A stretch of 9,576 nucleotides of DNA from Candidatus Woesearchaeota archaeon. Lineage in GTDB: Archaea; Nanobdellota; Nanobdellia; Woesearchaeales; DSVV01. The first letter of the stretch is position 1; each line of letters starts with the position of its first letter. Under the pieces are notes generated by a model that saw only the letters and a program-made list of their open reading frames with translations, was not told the DNA's origin and made no database searches. A program made the translations under genes and the position numbers. Location of the stretch: positions 1 to 9,576 of the forward strand of contig JAHFMP010000026.1 in assembly GCA_023267795.1 (NCBI GenBank), in the 5' to 3' direction. Of this stretch, positions 7,237 through 9,576 are shown one piece after another.

Positions 7237-8931
7237 TTATACACAATCATAATCACTTCCAGCATATGGTGTTTCAAATCCTGCACCGTGCACTAAGCTC
7301 ACGCATACTGGTTCAGTGCCATCAGTAAATGCAACACATGCCTGATCATAGAGGCAGTCTTCTTGTGTACAATCAAAGATCATGTCTTGTTCTCCTGAGC
7401 CAGCGTAATGGAATGCAAAGTATGCAGCAGGAGCAAGTGCACCATAATCATAAAATTGTTCCACAGATGTTTTTCCATTGCAGCTATTATACAAGTATGT
7501 CTGCCATTCAAGTGACTGGTTTGCAAGCAGCTTTATCGTGTATGCATATCTGAATAGATTTTCAGTAATCTCTTCTTTTTCTCCTTCAATAATTACAGTT
7601 CTGCTTTGTGCAATAAGTTGTTGTTGGAGTTGGGAAGAAGAGGTATTTGCGAGTACAGCTGTCCATCCATCTTGCTTGTAATATTCCAGTCCAAAAATGT
7701 ATTTGCAAATGCCAGCAGGAACTCCTCTGCTAAAGCTTCCTAATTTTTTGTCAATCCAGTTGTTCAAGTAGCCTGACAATAATCCTACAACATGGCTTTC
7801 CTGCTGTTGGTAAAGTCTGTTCATGTATGCTTGTTGTCTTATGGTTGATTTGATAACTCCAGTATCAGCAGTATTTTCTGGATCTTTGACTTCACCATTC
7901 TTCATTCCTCGAGCAACTTTTGTTTCTAATGTCTCTTTTTCATTTTCAACTTTTTTAAACTCTGCTTTTAGAACAGCAAGATCACCTGTATAGGATTGTT
8001 TTTCTGAATTACATTCTTCTGTTGCACTGTTATAATCTGAGCAGGAATAATATTGTGCATTTCGTGCAGCTTTCTTTTCTTTAAAGACATAGATTTCTTT
8101 TTCAGTTCCATCACTTTCTTTCACAGCAATTTTTGTTCCAATATTCTCTCCATCGTAATAGAGTTCTGTATCTTCTTTAAGTACACCAACATAATGATCT
8201 GTTTCAATGTTGTAATCTATGGCACTATATCCTAAAGTTGTTTTAACATACCTGTTTACAGCTCTATCTTCTGCAGCGATTGCATTTATATCAGCAGATT
8301 CTCCAGAAAGACCCAGAGAGGTTGCTGTTGTCTTATAGGATTTTTCTTTCTTTTCTTTTGTTGCTGGAAAGTCGTTATAGATTTCTTCAATATTATTGAT
8401 GGTATAATATTTTTCAGAATTCACGATATTCGTGTTAGCATCATATAATATAATTTCTACGTTAGTTGTAGAATAACTGTCTTTATACTTATTCTTAATA
8501 AAATTTAATACTCCAATATAAGTAGTATCATGATAAAGATTAGGATTATGAGAATTAGGATCAGGATCAGAAATAGCATAATTATGAGAAAGAAACAGTT
8601 TTGTGTTTTTATCATAATAGACTCTCCACGTATTATCGGAGGCGTAGAAACCAATATAATCTTTAGTATATAAAAGCTCATCAGCATCATATGTAACAGC
8701 TAAATCCCCGCCAGCTTTTATTAGATCTTCTGCACTTAATGAGGTTGCTGTTTGTTCTGCACTCGATGATGTTGCTGTTGTTTGAGCCTCAGTTGAATGC
8801 ATTCCTATAATAACATTTGCCACCCCCACCAAATCATTACTTCCATATCTTTGCAATACAAAAGCTGTCGCTACAATTAACAAAATAATCGCAAATAAAC
8901 TGCTGTAGTATTTTTTATGATGCGCTTTCAT
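7237..8931 (-). CDS. Membrane-anchored extracellular protein with Cys-rich C-terminus (564 aa, unknown function)
   Basis: I chose the ATG at 8931 because it gives MKAHHKKYYS followed by a hydrophobic helix (11-26), a standard signal anchor. The upstream in-frame ATG at 9006 would lie in the TATA-like element and make the inverted repeat coding. After the anchor comes a Ser/Thr/Ala-rich linker (44-68) with a duplicated TATS(S/L)SAE motif. Then follows a Tyr-rich region (81-290), a charged, probably helical segment (317-350), and a conserved-looking core (363-425) containing SRGVPAGICKYIFG and YYKQDGWT. The C-terminus has clustered cysteines at 484, 521, 526, 532, 543 and 563, in a DCTQEDC...ACV pattern, which suggests disulfides outside the cell. 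The stop is TAA at 7239-7237. Gene 2 follows after 31 bases, so co-transcription is likely. I do not recognise a named family. From memory the C-terminal pattern recalls uncharacterised DPANN secreted proteins, which would fit the neighbours. Confidence 0.92.
   Translation of the reverse strand: MKAHHKKYYSSLFAIILLIVATAFVLQRYGSNDLVGVANVIIGMHSTEAQTTATSSSAEQTATSLSAEDLIKAGGDLAVTYDADELLYTKDYIGFYASDNTWRVYYDKNTKLFLSHNYAISDPDPNSHNPNLYHDTTYIGVLNFIKNKYKDSYSTTNVEIILYDANTNIVNSEKYYTINNIEEIYNDFPATKEKKEKSYKTTATSLGLSGESADINAIAAEDRAVNRYVKTTLGYSAIDYNIETDHYVGVLKEDTELYYDGENIGTKIAVKESDGTEKEIYVFKEKKAARNAQYYSCSDYNSATEECNSEKQSYTGDLAVLKAEFKKVENEKETLETKVARGMKNGEVKDPENTADTGVIKSTIRQQAYMNRLYQQQESHVVGLLSGYLNNWIDKKLGSFSRGVPAGICKYIFGLEYYKQDGWTAVLANTSSSQLQQQLIAQSRTVIIEGEKEEITENLFRYAYTIKLLANQSLEWQTYLYNSCNGKTSVEQFYDYGALAPAAYFAFHYAGSGEQDMIFDCTQEDCLYDQACVAFTDGTEPVCVSLVHGAGFETPYAGSDYDCV
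8728..8781 (-). repeat. 27-bp tandem repeat, two copies, in gene 1 linker
   Basis: Copies 8728-8754 and 8755-8781 both read TTCTGCACT-NNATGAN-GTTGCTGTT on the plus strand and match at about 22 of 27 bases. They encode two consecutive nine-residue units, TATSSSAEQ and TATSLSAED, just outside the membrane anchor. A Ser/Thr/Ala-rich stalk that grows or shrinks by unit slippage is a reasonable reading. Confidence 0.8.
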
Positions 8932-8939
8932 GTTTATAC

Positions 8940-8997
8940 CAAAAAGTTCACAAATCCTCTTGTTGAATAGTGGAAAGTGGGATTTGTGAACTTTTTG
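8940..8997. repeat. 18-bp perfect inverted repeat between divergent genes
   Basis: The arm CAAAAAGTTCACAAATCC (8940-8957) is the exact reverse complement of 8980-8997, leaving a 22-base spacer. It lies between the gene 1 start (8931) and the TATA-like element (9006-9018), ending 39 bases before the 41-codon ORF. Each strand would form a stem flanked by A and T runs, so it looks like a bidirectional terminator, yet both neighbours read away from it. An operator, or a hairpin in the gene 1 leader, fits the position better. Confidence 0.85.
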
Positions 8998-9005
8998 TAG
9001 TAACA

Positions 9006-9018
9006 TTTAAATATAATA
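9006..9018. promoter_or_regulatory. TATA-like element, possibly shared by divergent genes
   Basis: TTTAAATATAATA on the plus strand is centred about 25 bases before the ATG at 9037, the usual archaeal TATA-to-start distance for a leaderless mRNA. On the minus strand the same bases read TATTATATTTAAA, which could drive gene 1 with a start near 8985 and a leader of about 55 bases. Minus-strand use would place transcription initiation inside the right arm of the inverted repeat. No clear BRE was seen. Confidence 0.5.
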
Positions 9019-9036
9019 CTTGTGTATACAAAATAT

Positions 9037-9162
9037 ATGACAACAAAAAAAGAATATAAATGGAGATCACTGAAAGAATTTTTCAAGGATCTTGAAAAGA
9101 AAAAACAAGATCCTTTATTTATCAAAGCATTGGATGATTTCATGAAATATCACACCTCTTAA
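9037..9162 (+). CDS. Small charged protein of 41 aa, possible PIN-partner antitoxin
   Basis: The ATG at 9037 opens a frame ending at TAA (9160-9162) and encoding a Lys/Asp/Glu-rich, probably all-helical peptide: MTTKKEYKW, then SLKEFFKDLEKKKQDPLF and IKALDDFMKY. It is the only plus-strand frame here with a plausible promoter, the TATA-like element about 25 bases upstream, and it has no Shine-Dalgarno, so it would be leaderless. Its last 23 bases overlap the end of the PIN gene on the other strand. Size, charge and position suggest an antitoxin-like protein, but VapB partners are normally upstream of and co-directional with the toxin, so this is weak. It may also be a lone small protein. I recognise no family. 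Confidence 0.55.
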   Translation: MTTKKEYKWRSLKEFFKDLEKKKQDPLFIKALDDFMKYHTS

Positions 9163-9571
9163 ATAATTTATTTCTAAAAGCTTTATAGTTAAGATACTCT
9201 GGGCTCTTCAAACCATTGATATCATTAACATGTTTGTATGCTTTAAGAGCATGATCACTGAGCAGAGTCCTCTTATCAGAAGAAACAAGTATTGCCATTT
9301 GATACAGGGTAGCAGATGCAACAATAAGAGAGTCATTTCTTATATTTTCTTCTCCAATCCCTCCTCCTCTCTTTCTATATTCACTATAATATTTTTGAGC
9401 AAGACTTTCAACGAGAAAATTAACTTTTAGAACATGATTTTCTTTGGTAATTAACTGATCATAGAAGTACAAAAGATATGTCCTTATTTTCTGCTTTAAA
9501 ATGTAAAAGAACTCTCTATCATCGACAAACTCACCATAAACGCTTGTATCCAACAATATTCTCTTTTCCAT
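9140..9571 (-). CDS. PIN-domain ribonuclease, possible VapC-like toxin (143 aa)
   Basis: The protein begins MEKRILLDTSVYGEF, the classic first strand of a PIN domain with the metal-binding Asp at residue 8. The other acidic residues expected of the fold are present: E55 in LVESLAQ, D80 in NDSLIVASA and D99 in VSSDKRTLL. These would hold Mg2+ or Mn2+ for RNA cleavage. The length of 143 residues is normal for a stand-alone PIN protein. The chosen ATG at 9571 leaves 5 bases to the window edge, so the promoter and any co-directional antitoxin lie outside. The stop TGA (9142-9140) falls within the 41-codon ORF on the opposite strand. Family knowledge supports an RNase; a toxin role and a particular RNA target are inference. 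Confidence 0.88.
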   Translation of the reverse strand: MEKRILLDTSVYGEFVDDREFFYILKQKIRTYLLYFYDQLITKENHVLKVNFLVESLAQKYYSEYRKRGGGIGEENIRNDSLIVASATLYQMAILVSSDKRTLLSDHALKAYKHVNDINGLKSPEYLNYKAFRNKLFKRCDIS

Positions 9572-9576
9572 ACGTT

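Noticed and set aside
8515..8580. Run of similar GGATTA/GGATCA units suggesting a repeat array
   Set aside because: It encodes a short Asp/Pro/Asn-rich stretch (SDPDPNSHNPN) and shows no regular unit length or spacers, so it is low-complexity coding sequence rather than an array.
4276..8991. TGTGAAC heptamer at the starts of gene 2 (7202-7208) and gene 3 (4276-4282) and in the inverted repeat before gene 1, as a shared operator
   Set aside because: The same heptamer also occurs inside coding sequence (about 858-864 and 4183-4189), so its frequency is near what chance would give, and the two start-site copies are explained by the start codon context GTGAAC.
8940..8997. Inverted repeat read as an intrinsic terminator
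   Set aside because: Both flanking genes transcribe away from it, so no transcript from this window is known to end there. Read-through from elsewhere cannot be excluded, but nothing supports it.
8932..9006. A 25-residue N-terminal extension of gene 1 starting at the ATG at 9006
   Set aside because: The extension would translate the inverted repeat, begin inside the TATA-like element, and bury the signal anchor that begins cleanly at 8931.
8934..9143. A 69-codon minus-strand ORF across the divergent intergenic region
   Set aside because: It covers the promoter and inverted repeat, is antisense to the 41-codon ORF, and has low-complexity Phe/Ser/Lys composition without start signals.

Overview
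The window most likely comes from an archaeon, probably a DPANN lineage of the Woesearchaeota/Pacearchaeota kind. This rests on four things: low GC content (roughly 35-40% by eye); a TATA-like element at the right distance for a leaderless gene; a GGTGA Shine-Dalgarno matching archaeal 16S rRNA; and very large secreted or membrane-anchored proteins, one with a KKSQLTVF class-III-like signal segment. The lineage is an inference and no marker gene is present.

Layout. About 93% of the window is a head-to-tail cluster of three large minus-strand genes, read from right to left. Gene 1 (8931-7237) encodes a 564-residue protein with one N-terminal membrane anchor and a Cys-containing ectodomain. Gene 2 (7205-4353) follows after 31 bases and encodes a 950-residue protein: a six-helix membrane part fused to a KKSQ-type anchored ectodomain. 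Gene 3 (4272 to beyond base 1) follows after 80 bases and encodes a secreted protein of more than 1424 residues with four fibronectin type III domains, three Ig-like domains and a roughly 710-residue Cys-rich region. Spacing and shared orientation suggest one operon. All three products are predicted to sit outside the membrane, so they may form one cell-surface assembly. None has a function I can name from sequence.

The right end is separate. An 18-bp perfect inverted repeat (8940-8997) and an AT-rich TATA-like element (9006-9018) lie between gene 1 and a divergent 41-residue plus-strand ORF (9037-9162). That ORF overlaps, tail to tail, a PIN-domain ribonuclease gene (9571-9140), which may be a toxin.

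Several small-scale features deserve attention: an A7 run at 6362-6368 that decides whether gene 2 is one gene or two; a chain of two tiny ORFs leading into gene 3 and ending in a GTGA overlap; and a 27-bp tandem repeat in gene 1. I see no rRNA, tRNA, CRISPR array or insertion sequence. There is no gene-free stretch longer than 300 bases; the longest is about 105 bases, at 8932-9036.
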